From Gluconacetobacter takamatsuzukensis (GTDB taxonomy: Bacteria; Pseudomonadota; Alphaproteobacteria; Acetobacterales; Acetobacteraceae): 64,000 nucleotides of DNA. Below the pieces are notes generated by a model. It was not told the DNA's origin and did not search any database. It saw only the letters and a program-made list of their open reading frames with translations. Made by a program: the position numbers and the translations under genes. This document shows positions 53,923 through 63,253 of this stretch, piece after piece (within the stretch, counting starts at the first letter, position 1; every line of letters starts with the position of its first letter). The stretch is taken from the NCBI RefSeq assembly GCF_014174275.1, contig NZ_JABEQK010000003.1, positions 124,001 through 188,000 of the forward strand, in the 5' to 3' direction.

Positions 53923-54600
53923 TCATACGGGCCGTCTGGCCGCCCCGCGCAGGCCGGCGATCGCGCGCTCGTAATCCGGCTGGCCATAGACCGAGGTTCC
54001 GGCCACCAGCATGTCGGCTCCGGCCTCGGTCGCCAGCGCGGCGGTCTGGACATCCACGCCGCCATCGACACCGATCCGGATGTCCCGGCCGGTCGCCTCC
54101 GCCATCCGGCGCAGGGTGCGGATCTTGTCCAGCTGGCTTGTCAGGAATTTCTGGCCGCCGAACCCCGGGTTGACGGTCATGACCAGGATCACGTCCACCA
54201 AGTCCAGCACCTCGCCTATCGCCTCCGCCGGCGTCGCCGGGCACAGGGCGATGCCCGGCTTCACGCCCAGCGCGCGGATATGCTGCAAGGTCCGGTGGGT
54301 ATGCGGCCCCGCCTCGATATGCACATGAATATGGTCGGCCCCCGCCTGGGCGAACATCTCCAGATACGGATCGACCGGCGCGATCATCAGATGCACGTCG
54401 AACACCAGGCCCGATTGCGGGCGCAGCGCCTTGATCAGTTGCGGTCCGAAAGACAGATTTGGCACGAAATGGCCGTCCATCACGTCAAGATGCAGCCAGT
54501 CGGCCCCAGCCCGCTCGACGGCCGCGACCTCCTCCGCCATGCGGGAAAAATCGGCCGAAAGGACGCTGGGCGCGACAAGGGGGGGGAAATGAATGGGCAT
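53923..54600 (-). CDS. rpe: Ribulose-phosphate 3-epimerase
   Basis: 225-residue TIM-barrel enzyme interconverting ribulose 5-phosphate and xylulose 5-phosphate in the pentose phosphate pathway. It starts with VAPSVLSADFSRMAEEV and has WLHLDVMDGHFVPNLSFG with metal-binding His/Asp, and VNPGFGGQKFL in the phosphate-binding half. The ribosome binding site is poor. A perfect 32-bp palindrome lies 24 bases before the start. Confidence 0.95.
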   Translation of the reverse strand: MPIHFPPLVAPSVLSADFSRMAEEVAAVERAGADWLHLDVMDGHFVPNLSFGPQLIKALRPQSGLVFDVHLMIAPVDPYLEMFAQAGADHIHVHIEAGPHTHRTLQHIRALGVKPGIALCPATPAEAIGEVLDLVDVILVMTVNPGFGGQKFLTSQLDKIRTLRRMAEATGRDIRIGVDGGVDVQTAALATEAGADMLVAGTSVYGQPDYERAIAGLRGAARRPV

Positions 54601-54623
54601 GCAGACAGTGTAACAGGAAATCA

Positions 54624-54655
54624 CGGGCGGCATGCAAGCGCTTGCATGCCGCCCG
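54624..54655. repeat. Perfect 32-bp palindrome between rsmB and rpe
   Basis: Each half reads CGGGCGGCATGCAAGC on its own strand with no loop spacer, in the 89-base gap between the rsmB stop and the rpe start. It could form a hairpin in the rsmB transcript or a cruciform in DNA. No U-run follows on the minus strand. Confidence 0.7.
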
Positions 54656-54689
54656 CCGCGACCGTTTCCCGTCACGATCGCACGAGACG

Positions 54690-55991
54690 TCAGGCCCGGC
54701 GGAAACGCGCGGCGAAGAACCCGTCCATCCCGCCGATTCCGGCCCACAGCGCCGGGTGGGTCCGCAGCCAGCCTTCCGGGGTCCGGGCCTCGGGCAGCAT
54801 CGCCAGCTCCTCGACCGTGAACGGGTCGGGCACCAGCCCCATCGCGATCGCGGCCCGGGCGCGTTCCGGCCCTTCCTCGGGCTGGAGCGAGCATACGGCA
54901 TAGACCAGGCGGCCGCCGGGCCGCAGCATGTCGCGCGCAGCCGCCAGCAGCCGGTCCTGCCCCTCGGTCAGGGCCTGCAGATCGCGCGGGCGCTTGATCC
55001 ACAGCACATCGGGATGGCGCCGCGCGGTGCCGGTCGCCGAACAGGGCGCATCCAGCAGCACGCCGTCCAGCAGCGCGTCGGGCCGCCAGGTGGTGGCGTC
55101 GCCCAGCACGGTCGTCACCCGTTCCGTCAGGCCCAGGCGCGCCAGGTTCTCCTGCAACCGCGCCATCCGGCCGGGCTCGCGCTCGATGGCCGTGACCTCG
55201 GCGCCCGAGAAGGCCAGCTGCGCCGTCTTGCCCCCCGGCGCCGCGCACAAATCCGCAATCCGCTCGCCCGGCTGCGCCGCCAGCAGGCGCGCGGGCAGCG
55301 ACGCCGCCGCGTCCTGCACCCAGAACGCGCCCTCGGCATATCCCGGCAGCTCCGCCACCCGTGTCCCGGCCGGCAGGCGCACCGTGCCGGTCGGCAACAG
55401 CTCCGCGCCGGGCGGGCATTCGGCACCGGGGCGCATCGTCAGGTCCAGCGGGGCCTCGCGCCCCAGGGCTTCGGCGATGGGCCGCGCCAGGTCGCCCCAC
55501 GCGCCCCACAGCCAGGGCGGCACGTCCAGCCGGTCCTGGTCCAGCCCCTCCAGCGCCCCCGCGCCGGCCTGCGCGACGCGGCGCAGCACGGCATTCACCA
55601 ACCCGGCGAACGGCGTCAGCCCACGCCGGCGCGCCAGCGAGACTGCCGTGCCCACCGCCGCATGGGCCGGCGTATCCAGAAACAGGATCTGCGCCACGCC
55701 GATCAGCAGCACCGTGCGCACCGGCAGCGGCGGCTCCTTCTTCAGGAAGGGCTCCAGCACCATGCCGGCCGTCCCCATGTGGCGCAGCACGGTCGCCGCC
55801 AGCCGGTGCGCGGCGGCACGGTCGCGTGCGTCCGCATCGCGCGCCGCCGGCGAGTGGTCCAGGCTGTTTTCCAGCATGCGGCGATGTTCCAGGACGCCCT
55901 GCACGATATCGAAGGCAATATCCCGCGTCGGGTCCGCCCCGGCCCCGCGCGGTCCGCGCTTCTCCCGTCCATCTGGTGCGCCCTGGTTCAT
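54690..55991 (-). CDS. rsmB: 16S rRNA (cytosine-C5)-methyltransferase RsmB
   Basis: 433-residue methyltransferase for C967 of 16S rRNA (E. coli numbering). Residues about 25-165 form the NusB-like RNA-binding domain (DIAFDIVQGVLEHRRMLENSL). The SAM-binding domain has IADLCAAPGGKTAQLAF, and the two catalytic cysteines are in LLDAPCSATGTARRHPD and LVYAVCSLQPEE. The start at MNQGAPDG has GGGAGGAG. The frame stays open upstream but runs antisense to yggS there, so that part is not coding. Confidence 0.92.
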   Translation of the reverse strand: MNQGAPDGREKRGPRGAGADPTRDIAFDIVQGVLEHRRMLENSLDHSPAARDADARDRAAAHRLAATVLRHMGTAGMVLEPFLKKEPPLPVRTVLLIGVAQILFLDTPAHAAVGTAVSLARRRGLTPFAGLVNAVLRRVAQAGAGALEGLDQDRLDVPPWLWGAWGDLARPIAEALGREAPLDLTMRPGAECPPGAELLPTGTVRLPAGTRVAELPGYAEGAFWVQDAAASLPARLLAAQPGERIADLCAAPGGKTAQLAFSGAEVTAIEREPGRMARLQENLARLGLTERVTTVLGDATTWRPDALLDGVLLDAPCSATGTARRHPDVLWIKRPRDLQALTEGQDRLLAAARDMLRPGGRLVYAVCSLQPEEGPERARAAIAMGLVPDPFTVEELAMLPEARTPEGWLRTHPALWAGIGGMDGFFAARFRRA

Positions 55992-56129
55992 AATGCGTCC
56001 GCTCCTCCCGTCCTGTTCCATATGCCGCGTGCTGATGGCATGCCCACCTTTCAACCGCCACCCCTCCGGCCCGGGAATCTGCGTCATATTCCCCTTGACC
56101 GGCGACCGGCCGCGTCCAACCGTAACGCC

Positions 56130-56894
56130 ATGACGACCACGCTCCCCGCCGCCATGGCCGGCACCCCGCCCTGCCCGCCCACGATCGCCGCCGCCCTGGC
56201 CGACATCCGGCAGCGGATCGCGTCGGCGGCGCGCCATGCGGGCCGCGCGCCGGACGCGGTCACGCTGGTCGCGGTCTCCAAATTCCATCCGCAGTCGAGC
56301 GTGCTGGAGGCCCTGCACGCCGGCCAGGCCACCTTCGGCGAGAACCGGGTGCAGGAAGCCGCGGAGAAATTCCCGCCGCTCCGCGCGGACTGGCCCGCCA
56401 TGCGCCTGCATATCATCGGCGGCCTCCAGACCAACAAGGCTCTGGAGGCGGTGCGGATCGCCGACATGATCGAAAGCCTGGACCGCCCGTCCCTGGCCGA
56501 CGCGCTGGCCCGGGCCGCCGACCGCGCGGGGCGGCTTCCCGACCTGCTGGTACAGGTCAACACCGGCAACGAATCCCAGAAATCCGGCATCCCGCGCGCC
56601 CGGGCCGATGATTTCATTACTTCCTGCCGCCGCCGTTTCGGCGATGCCGTGCGGGGCCTGATGTGCATTCCCCCGGCCGAGGCCGACCCGGCGCCCCATT
56701 TCCGCTATCTGGCCGATCTGGCGGGCGCCCATGGCCTGCCGCTGCTGTCGATGGGCATGTCGGCGGATTTCGAGGCCGCGATCGCGGCGGGGGCCACCCA
56801 TGTCCGCGTTGGCAGCGCGATCTTCGGCCATCGACCTGCGGGCCCACCGAATAGCGCAATCCCGCCCGCTCGCCTTGCTGCCCCCAAATCATGA
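56130..56894 (+). CDS. yggS: YggS-family PLP-binding protein
   Basis: 254-residue PLP homeostasis protein with an alanine-racemase-like barrel. The PLP lysine is in LVAVSKFHP (Lys51). [37 protein letters not shown] and [13 protein letters not shown] are family signatures. The C-terminal 25 residues (Ala/Pro-rich) extend past the normal end. Start-codon choice is uncertain because no good ribosome site is seen. Confidence 0.88.
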   Translation: MTTTLPAAMAGTPPCPPTIAAALADIRQRIASAARHAGRAPDAVTLVAVSKFHPQSSVLEALHAGQATFGENRVQEAAEKFPPLRADWPAMRLHIIGGLQTNKALEAVRIADMIESLDRPSLADALARAADRAGRLPDLLVQVNTGNESQKSGIPRARADDFITSCRRRFGDAVRGLMCIPPAEADPAPHFRYLADLAGAHGLPLLSMGMSADFEAAIAAGATHVRVGSAIFGHRPAGPPNSAIPPARLAAPKS

Positions 56895-56961
56895 CGCTAT
56901 GCCGGGAGACAACGCGGCCGGCGCGCCGTTGCCTGCCAACAGTCTTCGGAGACGTCCCGAC

Positions 56962-58962
56962 ATGACGCCAGACCCGGTCGACCATACTGCCGGATCGACG
57001 CCGCCCGCCCAGGCGGCCGCGACAGCCGCCGAAACCGGCGGCCATTCCTATACATCGTCCAAGATTACCGAATTCGGCGCCGATCAGCACGAACACGCGG
57101 CCAGCCCGGTCGGGTTCGCAGCCCTTCTGGCCGTCCTGGGCGTGGTCTTCGGCGATATCGGGACCAGCCCGCTCTACGCCCTGCGTTCGACCATCCTCGT
57201 CGTCTCGCAACATCACCAGATCGATGCGTGGGAGGTCATGGGCGTCGAAAGCCTGATCCTCTGGTCGCTGATCCTGATCGTCACCGTGAAATACGTGCTG
57301 CTGATCATGCGCGCCGACCATAATGGCGAGGGCGGGATCATCTCGCTGATGGCACTGGCGCAGAAAGTGTCGCAGGACGCCCGGCTGAAACTGGTCCTGG
57401 GCATCGCGGGCATCGCCGGGGCCTGCCTGTTCTTCGGCGACGGGCTGATCACGCCCGCCATTTCGGTCCTCTCGGCCGTCGAGGGGCTGGAGGTCAGCTT
57501 TCCCGCAGCCCGCGAACTCATCATTCCGATTGCCATCGTGGTGCTGATCGGCCTGTTCAGCGTGCAATCCTACGGCACGGGCAAGGTCGGCACGGTCTTC
57601 GGGCCGGTCATGGTGATCTGGTTCAGCATGCTCGGCATCCTGGGCCTGCTCGCCATCGTGCGCCATCCGCAGATCCTGATGGCGATCTCGCCCATCTACG
57701 CGGTGAAGTTCATCATCTTTCACGGCTGGCTGTCCTTCATCGCTCTGGGCTCGGTCGTGCTGTCCGTCACGGGGGCCGAGGCACTGTATGCCGACATGGG
57801 CCATTTCGGCCGCCAGCCCATCCGCTATGCGTGGCTGTTCTGCGTGCTGCCCTGCCTGGCGCTGAACTATATGGGCCAGGGCGCGCTGATCATTTCCGAC
57901 CCGTCGGCGATCAGCAATCCGTTCTTCCTGCTGGGGCCGCACTGGCTCCAGATCCCGATGATCATCCTGTCGACGATGGCCACCGTCATCGCCAGCCAGG
58001 CCGGCATCTCGGGCGGCTTCTCGCTCTGCCGGCAGCTCATCCAGCTCGGCTACCTGCCGCGCATGCGCATCACCCACACCAACAAGGATGAGGAAGGGCA
58101 GATCTTCCTGCCCGAATTCAACCGCTTCCTGATGGTCGGCGCGCTGCTGCTGGTCGTGTCGTTCCGCAGTTCCGATGCCCTGGCCTCCGCCTACGGCATC
58201 GCCGTCACCGGCACCTTCATGTGCACCTGCGTGCTGGCGATGGTCGTGTTCCGCCGCCAGTATCACTGGTCGCGGGCGGCGGCGGCGGCGACGTTCGGCG
58301 GCTTCTTCATCATGGACAGCGTCTTCTTCGCGTCCAACGCGCTCAAGATCCCGCAGGGCGGCTGGGTGCCGGTCCTGCTGGGCACGGCCCTGACGCTGAT
58401 GATGACGACGTGGAAGCGCGGCCGCAGCCTGATCATGGCCCGGCAGAAGCTGGACAGCCTGCCCGTCAATTCGTTCCTGGCGCGCCTGCCGCAGTCGCGC
58501 ACCATCCGCGTGCCCGGCATGGCCGTGTTCATGACCGCGACGCCGGAATTCGTGCCGACCTGCCTGCTGCACAATCTCAAGCACAACAAGGTGCTGCACG
58601 AGCACGTGCTGTTCGTCACCGTCCAGACCCTCGACCAGCCGGAAGCCACGCGCGGCCACCGTGTCGCCCTGCAACAGCTCGCCCCGAATATCTACCGGGT
58701 GATCCTGCGCTACGGCTTCATGGAAACCCCCAACCTGCCCCGCGCGCTGGAGGAACTGAAAGCCAACGGCGTCGAGTTCGATGCCATGCAGGCCTCCTAT
58801 TTCACCAGCCGCGAACTGCTGGTCCGTTCCTCGGTGCCCAAGATGTCGCGCTGGCGGATGTCGCTGTTCCTGCTGATGGCGCGCAACGCCATCCCCGCCA
58901 CCGAATTCTTCCGCATTCCGCCGGATCGCGTGGTGGAACTGGGCGTGCGGCTTGCAATCTGA
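56962..58962 (+). CDS. kup: Potassium uptake protein Kup
   Basis: 666-residue K+/H+ symporter of the KUP family, with about 12 membrane segments and a C-terminal cytosolic domain. It shows [15 protein letters not shown] at the first membrane segment, [33 protein letters not shown] and [17 protein letters not shown]. The start at MTPDPVDHT was chosen for its GGAG site; an ATG 21 codons earlier is possible. Its last 11 bases overlap hemW. Confidence 0.93.
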   Translation: MTPDPVDHTAGSTPPAQAAATAAETGGHSYTSSKITEFGADQHEHAASPVGFAALLAVLGVVFGDIGTSPLYALRSTILVVSQHHQIDAWEVMGVESLILWSLILIVTVKYVLLIMRADHNGEGGIISLMALAQKVSQDARLKLVLGIAGIAGACLFFGDGLITPAISVLSAVEGLEVSFPAARELIIPIAIVVLIGLFSVQSYGTGKVGTVFGPVMVIWFSMLGILGLLAIVRHPQILMAISPIYAVKFIIFHGWLSFIALGSVVLSVTGAEALYADMGHFGRQPIRYAWLFCVLPCLALNYMGQGALIISDPSAISNPFFLLGPHWLQIPMIILSTMATVIASQAGISGGFSLCRQLIQLGYLPRMRITHTNKDEEGQIFLPEFNRFLMVGALLLVVSFRSSDALASAYGIAVTGTFMCTCVLAMVVFRRQYHWSRAAAAATFGGFFIMDSVFFASNALKIPQGGWVPVLLGTALTLMMTTWKRGRSLIMARQKLDSLPVNSFLARLPQSRTIRVPGMAVFMTATPEFVPTCLLHNLKHNKVLHEHVLFVTVQTLDQPEATRGHRVALQQLAPNIYRVILRYGFMETPNLPRALEELKANGVEFDAMQASYFTSRELLVRSSVPKMSRWRMSLFLLMARNAIPATEFFRIPPDRVVELGVRLAI

Positions 58963-60154
58963 CGTACAAATACCGGCCAATGGCGGGGCGCCGCTGGCGC
59001 TCTATGTCCATTGGCCGTTCTGCCTGGCCAAATGTCCGTATTGCGATTTCAACAGCCATGTCCGCGACGCCATTCCCCAGGCCCGCTTCGCCGCCGCCCT
59101 GCGGCGCGAACTGGCGCACGAGGCCGCACGCCTGACGGCCGACGGCCCGCGCCGGCTGGGGTCGATCTTCTTCGGCGGCGGCACGCCCTCGCTGATGGCA
59201 CCGGAGACCGTGGCGTCCCTGATCACCGATGCACGGTCCCTGTTCGCGACGGCACCGGATCTGGAGATCACGCTGGAGGCAAACCCCACCAGCGTCGAGA
59301 TCGGGCGGCTGCGCGCCTTCCGCGACGCCGGGATCAACCGGGTCTCGCTGGGCATCCAGAGCCTTGATGATAAGGCCCTGCACCTGCTGGGGCGGCAGCA
59401 TTCCGCCGGCCAGGCCATCGCGGCGCTGGAAACGGCCCGGGCCCTGTTCGACCGCATCTCGTTCGACCTGATCTATGCACGGCCGGACCAGTCGCCGGCG
59501 GCCTGGCGGGCCGAGCTGAACCAGGCCCTCGTCCTGGTGTCGGACCATCTGTCGCTCTACCAGCTGACCATCGAACCCGGCACCCGTTTCGAAGGGCTGC
59601 ATCGCCAGGGGCTGCTGGTCCTGCCTGACGAGGAAGCGGGGGCACTCATGTACGAGGAAACCGCCACGGTCGCCGCCACCCACGGGCTGGCGGCGTATGA
59701 GGTCTCGAACTACGCCCGGCCGGGCGCGGAAAGCCGGCACAACCTGACCTACTGGCGCTATGACGATTATCTGGGGATCGGCCCCGGCGCCCACGGGCGG
59801 ATGACGCTGGCGGACGGGCTGCACGCCACCCGCCGCCATCGGGCCCCGGAACCGTGGGCCGAACGGGTGGAACGGACGGGCAGCGGCCTGATGCAGGACG
59901 ACATCCTGACATCGCGCGACCGCGCGCGCGAAATGCTGCTGATGGGCCTACGCCTGACCGAAGGCGTGCCCGAGGCACGATTCGCCCGGCGCACCGGCAT
60001 GCCGATGACCGAGGCGCTGGACCCGGTGATCCTGGCGGCGGCGCTGGAGGAAGGATATCTCGTCCGCGACCAGGCCCCGGGCGGCACAATCCTGCGCGCC
60101 ACGAATGCAGGCCGCCTCCGGCTGGAGGCCCTGCTCGGCGCCCTGGTGCTGTAA
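58952..60154 (+). CDS. hemW: Radical SAM heme chaperone HemW
   Basis: 400-residue radical SAM protein. The cluster motif is [10 protein letters not shown] (Cys24, Cys28, Cys31) with Phe33 where true HemN coproporphyrinogen oxidase has a fourth Cys, which marks Hem[15 protein letters not shown] and [29 protein letters not shown] follow. HemW inserts heme into respiratory enzymes. It appears to start at a TTG overlapping the kup end; there is no ATG near the N-terminus that keeps the conserved residues. Confidence 0.9.
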   Translation: MQSDVQIPANGGAPLALYVHWPFCLAKCPYCDFNSHVRDAIPQARFAAALRRELAHEAARLTADGPRRLGSIFFGGGTPSLMAPETVASLITDARSLFATAPDLEITLEANPTSVEIGRLRAFRDAGINRVSLGIQSLDDKALHLLGRQHSAGQAIAALETARALFDRISFDLIYARPDQSPAAWRAELNQALVLVSDHLSLYQLTIEPGTRFEGLHRQGLLVLPDEEAGALMYEETATVAATHGLAAYEVSNYARPGAESRHNLTYWRYDDYLGIGPGAHGRMTLADGLHATRRHRAPEPWAERVERTGSGLMQDDILTSRDRAREMLLMGLRLTEGVPEARFARRTGMPMTEALDPVILAAALEEGYLVRDQAPGGTILRATNAGRLRLEALLGALVL

Positions 60155-60281
60155 CCCCGTGTTTTCCGTGCTGCGCGACGCAAAAACGCACCCCCGGCCG
60201 CACCGCTCTTGACGGGCCGCGACAGTTTCAAAACAGTCTTCGATGCAGCCGGACACCGGGCTCTTTCACACAGGACGCAGC

Positions 60282-61433
60282 ATGAACCTTTCCTCTCCCC
60301 GGCGCCCGGTGCGCGCCGGCTCCGGCCCCCGCCGCCTCCTGCCCGCCGCGCTGCGGGCGCTCGTGCTCGGGGCGGGCCTGCTGGCCGCCACCCACCCGGC
60401 CGCCCACGCCGCCGAGCCGCGCCTGGTGATCGAGGACAATGATTTCCTCGGCCCCGGCGGCTCCGACCAGCAATCGATCATCCCCCTGCTGTTCAACCCC
60501 GCCGTCAAGGTGCTGGGCTTTACCGTCGCGACTGGCGATGGCTGGGAAAACCAGGAATCCGCCCATCTGCGCCGCTTCCTGGAGATCATCGGCCGCACCG
60601 AGGTGCCGGTTGCCGACGGCGCCGTCTACCCGCTGATCAACAGCGTGCCGCTGATGCGCCTGCGCGAAAAGCAGTTCGGCACCATTCCGTGGAAAGGCGC
60701 CTGGGGCGCGCTGGGGTCGATGGACAAGGTGCCGTCGGTGCAGCCGCCGCTGCCGGCAATGAAGGACGGCGCCCCGACCCTGAAGCCGGCGGCGGAAAGC
60801 GCGGCCCTGTTCCTGATCCGGCAGGTCCATGCCCACCCGCACCAGGTCACCATCGTCGAAGCCGGGCCGATGACCAACCTGGCATTGGCGATCCGCATCG
60901 ACCCGACCTTCGCCGCGACGGCGAAGGAACTGATCTTCATGGGCGGCCTGCTGGACACCAGCATGCGCGCCCTGACCGGGAACGTGGATTTCGCCTCCGA
61001 TTTCAACATGATCTTCGATCCGGAGGCCGCGCATATCACGCTGACCGCCCCGTGGCCGTCGATCACCGTCGTGGGCAACGTGTCCAACGACCTGATGATG
61101 ACGCGCGACTATCTGAAGCGCATCCAGCAGAAGCGCACGCCGATGACCGACTATATCGGTACCTACTACGACCCCCTGCCGATGTGGGATGAAATGGCGA
61201 CGGCGATCGCCGCCGATCCCAGCCTGGTCACCGCGTCGCTCGACGCCTATATGGACATCGATCTCGCCAACGGGCCGCATTACGGCCATGTCGTGGTCTG
61301 GCCCGACTCCACGGCGCCCCGGGAGACGGGCATCCGCAAGGTGCGGATCGTGCAGACGATCGATGCCCCGCGCTTCCTGGACACATTCCTGCACGAGGCG
61401 CAGAGCGACGTGCATCCCGCCGGTCATCCCTGA
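60282..61433 (+). CDS. Exported nucleoside hydrolase-like protein
   Basis: 383-residue protein with a Sec signal (LLPAALRALVLGAGLLAATHPAAHAAEP), so it should act in the periplasm. The nucleoside-hydrolase (IUNH) fold is seen in VEAGPMTNLALAIRIDPTF, LIFMGGLL and NVDFASDFNMIFDPEAA. The metal-binding motif DXDXXXDD is altered to EDNDFLGPGGSDQQS, so metal handling or substrate may differ from cytosolic enzymes. AGGA precedes the ATG. Confidence 0.8.
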   Translation: MNLSSPRRPVRAGSGPRRLLPAALRALVLGAGLLAATHPAAHAAEPRLVIEDNDFLGPGGSDQQSIIPLLFNPAVKVLGFTVATGDGWENQESAHLRRFLEIIGRTEVPVADGAVYPLINSVPLMRLREKQFGTIPWKGAWGALGSMDKVPSVQPPLPAMKDGAPTLKPAAESAALFLIRQVHAHPHQVTIVEAGPMTNLALAIRIDPTFAATAKELIFMGGLLDTSMRALTGNVDFASDFNMIFDPEAAHITLTAPWPSITVVGNVSNDLMMTRDYLKRIQQKRTPMTDYIGTYYDPLPMWDEMATAIAADPSLVTASLDAYMDIDLANGPHYGHVVVWPDSTAPRETGIRKVRIVQTIDAPRFLDTFLHEAQSDVHPAGHP

Positions 61434-61436
61434 TCC

Positions 61437-61883
61437 ATGCTGCATCTGGTCAAGCTCGCGGTCGGAATTTCCTCCCTCGAGGATCTGGCGCACCGGCAGC
61501 GCACAATGGCCGAAGGGGCCGGGGACGGGCTGGATGGCACCCAGCCATCCGGCCGCCCCTGGCTGCAGACCCGCATGTTTCCCCGCCGGGCGCCCGAGAT
61601 CCTCGATGGCGGCTCGCTCTACCGGGTCATCGGCGGCCTGATCCTGTGCCGCCAGCGCGTCGTCGAGATCCGGCCCGACACGCGCGAGGACGGGGTGGCC
61701 TGCGCGCTGATCGTGCTGGCGCCGGAGATCGTCCCCGTGGCACCCCGCCCGATGAGACCGTTCCAGGGCTGGCGCTACCTCTCCCCCGCCGACGCACCGC
61801 CCGACCTGGCCGTGGGCGGCGGCGATGGCGGAACGCTCCCCGAATCGCTGCGACGGGACCTGGCGGGACTATGCCTGATCTAG
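61437..61883 (+). CDS. DUF1489 family protein
   Basis: 148-residue alphaproteobacterial DUF1489 protein. It starts MLHLVKLAVGISSLEDLAHRQ and has MFPRRAPEILDGGSLYRVIGGLILCRQRVVEI and PFQGWRYL. Function unknown. It begins 3 bases after the nucleoside hydrolase stop, and its end overlaps the lytic transglycosylase start by 13 bases, so the three are probably co-transcribed. Confidence 0.82.
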   Translation: MLHLVKLAVGISSLEDLAHRQRTMAEGAGDGLDGTQPSGRPWLQTRMFPRRAPEILDGGSLYRVIGGLILCRQRVVEIRPDTREDGVACALIVLAPEIVPVAPRPMRPFQGWRYLSPADAPPDLAVGGGDGGTLPESLRRDLAGLCLI

Positions 61884-63112
61884 CCCCGCCCCGCCGCGGA
61901 CGCGGCCGCCATGCCGCCATGATCGGGCTGGCCCTGGTCGGGGCCGTCTCGCTGTCCGCATGCAGCACCACGCCCGGCTCGCGCTATTCCCGCTATTACG
62001 CCCATAACGGCGCCTATCGCGCCCCCGGCCCGCCCGAAGACCCGTGGCGGCCCTATATCGCCGATGCCTCGACCCGCTTCTCGGTTCCGCAGGCATGGGT
62101 GCGCGCGGTGATCCAGCAGGAATCGGGCGGCCACGAATATCTGAACGGACAGCCGATCACCTCGTCGGCCGGCGCCATGGGCCTGATGCAATTGATGCCG
62201 CAGACCTATGCGGACATGCAGGACCAAAATGGGCTGGGGCCGGACCCGTACGAACCGCACGACAATATCCTCGCCGGCACCGCCTATATCCGGCTGATGT
62301 ACGACCGCTACGGCGCGCCCGGCTTCCTGGCCGCCTACAATGCCGGGCCGCAGCGCCTGGACGACTATCTCCAGACCGGCCGCCCGCTGCCGAACGAGAC
62401 GGTCAACTACCTGGCCTCGATCACGCCCAATTTGGGCACGGAGGTCGCGCTCAGCGGCCCGCTGGCCGCTTACGGCAGCGACAGCCAGATGGTCTCGGCC
62501 ACGCCGGCCCCGCTGCCGGTCGTCATGGCGTCGGCGCCCCGCGCCGCCCAGCCGGTCGTCGTCACCCCCACCATCGCCGACCCGACGGGCGGCCAGCCGG
62601 TCCAGTATGCGGCCTATGTGCCGCGCCGCGCGCCCGCCGGGCAATGCGCGCGCGACCCGGATGCGGCCTACGACCCCGATGCCCCGTGCCAGCCATTGGC
62701 ACCCCCTTTGTCGTCGCCGTCGCAGCTTCCCCCGCCCATGCCGACCGTCGCGGTCCCCGCACCGCCCGTCGCCGAGCCGGTGGCCGCCGCTCCGGCCATC
62801 GCGGTACCGGCCGCCGCCCGCATCCCCCTGGCCGGCGGCGCCGCGCCCGGCGTCAATTACGGCCAATGGGCCGTCCAGGTCGGCGCGTTCACCTCGGAGG
62901 GTCAGGCCCGTTTCGCCAACACCATGGCCCGCCAGGCGGCATTTAACGCCCTGAACGGCGCGCGCAGCATCGTGCAGCCCGTCCCCTCGCCCAACGGGCA
63001 CCCGCTCTACCGCGCCCGGCTGGCCGGGCTGGCGCGCGACAGCGCCGCCGGGGCGTGTTCGTCCCTGCGCCAGCAGGGGCTGGACTGCATGATCGTCCGC
63101 CCCGGCCAATAG
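61871..63112 (+). CDS. Lytic transglycosylase lipoprotein with SPOR domain
   Basis: 413-residue envelope protein. Residues 1-31 end in a lipobox (GAVSLSACS, Cys31). The SLT domain (about 65-175) has AVIQQESGGHEY (catalytic Glu84), AMGLMQLMPQTY and FLAAYNAGP. A long Pro/Ala-rich linker follows, then a C-terminal SPOR domain (WAVQVGAFTSEGQARFANTMA to CMIVRPGQ), which binds denuded glycan at the septum. It resembles RlpA/Slt-type septal enzymes. The ATG at 61871 was chosen; a later ATG would still leave the signal peptide. Confidence 0.85.
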   Translation: MPDLAPPRRGRGRHAAMIGLALVGAVSLSACSTTPGSRYSRYYAHNGAYRAPGPPEDPWRPYIADASTRFSVPQAWVRAVIQQESGGHEYLNGQPITSSAGAMGLMQLMPQTYADMQDQNGLGPDPYEPHDNILAGTAYIRLMYDRYGAPGFLAAYNAGPQRLDDYLQTGRPLPNETVNYLASITPNLGTEVALSGPLAAYGSDSQMVSATPAPLPVVMASAPRAAQPVVVTPTIADPTGGQPVQYAAYVPRRAPAGQCARDPDAAYDPDAPCQPLAPPLSSPSQLPPPMPTVAVPAPPVAEPVAAAPAIAVPAAARIPLAGGAAPGVNYGQWAVQVGAFTSEGQARFANTMARQAAFNALNGARSIVQPVPSPNGHPLYRARLAGLARDSAAGACSSLRQQGLDCMIVRPGQ

Positions 63113-63228
63113 GGCCGCTCCACGCCGGGAGCGCAATTACGGGCCGAAGCTCCATTTGATGATGTGGCGGCACTCTCGCCCATCGGGCTGCCGCTTCCGG
63201 CAGGCACAGCGAGAGGCCGCGTCAGGAA

Positions 63229-63245
63229 CCCCGCCGGCGGCGGGG
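63229..63245 (-). terminator. GC hairpin after accA
   Basis: CCCCGCC-GGC-GGCGGGG just past the accA stop on the minus strand. The space 63113-63253 holds nothing else recognisable. Confidence 0.4.
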
Positions 63246-63253
63246 CCGACCGG

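Noticed and set aside
55992-56831. Extended N-terminus for RsmB from the long open frame
   Set aside because: The extension runs antisense through yggS, while the ATG at 55991 has a strong ribosome site and gives the normal RsmB length.
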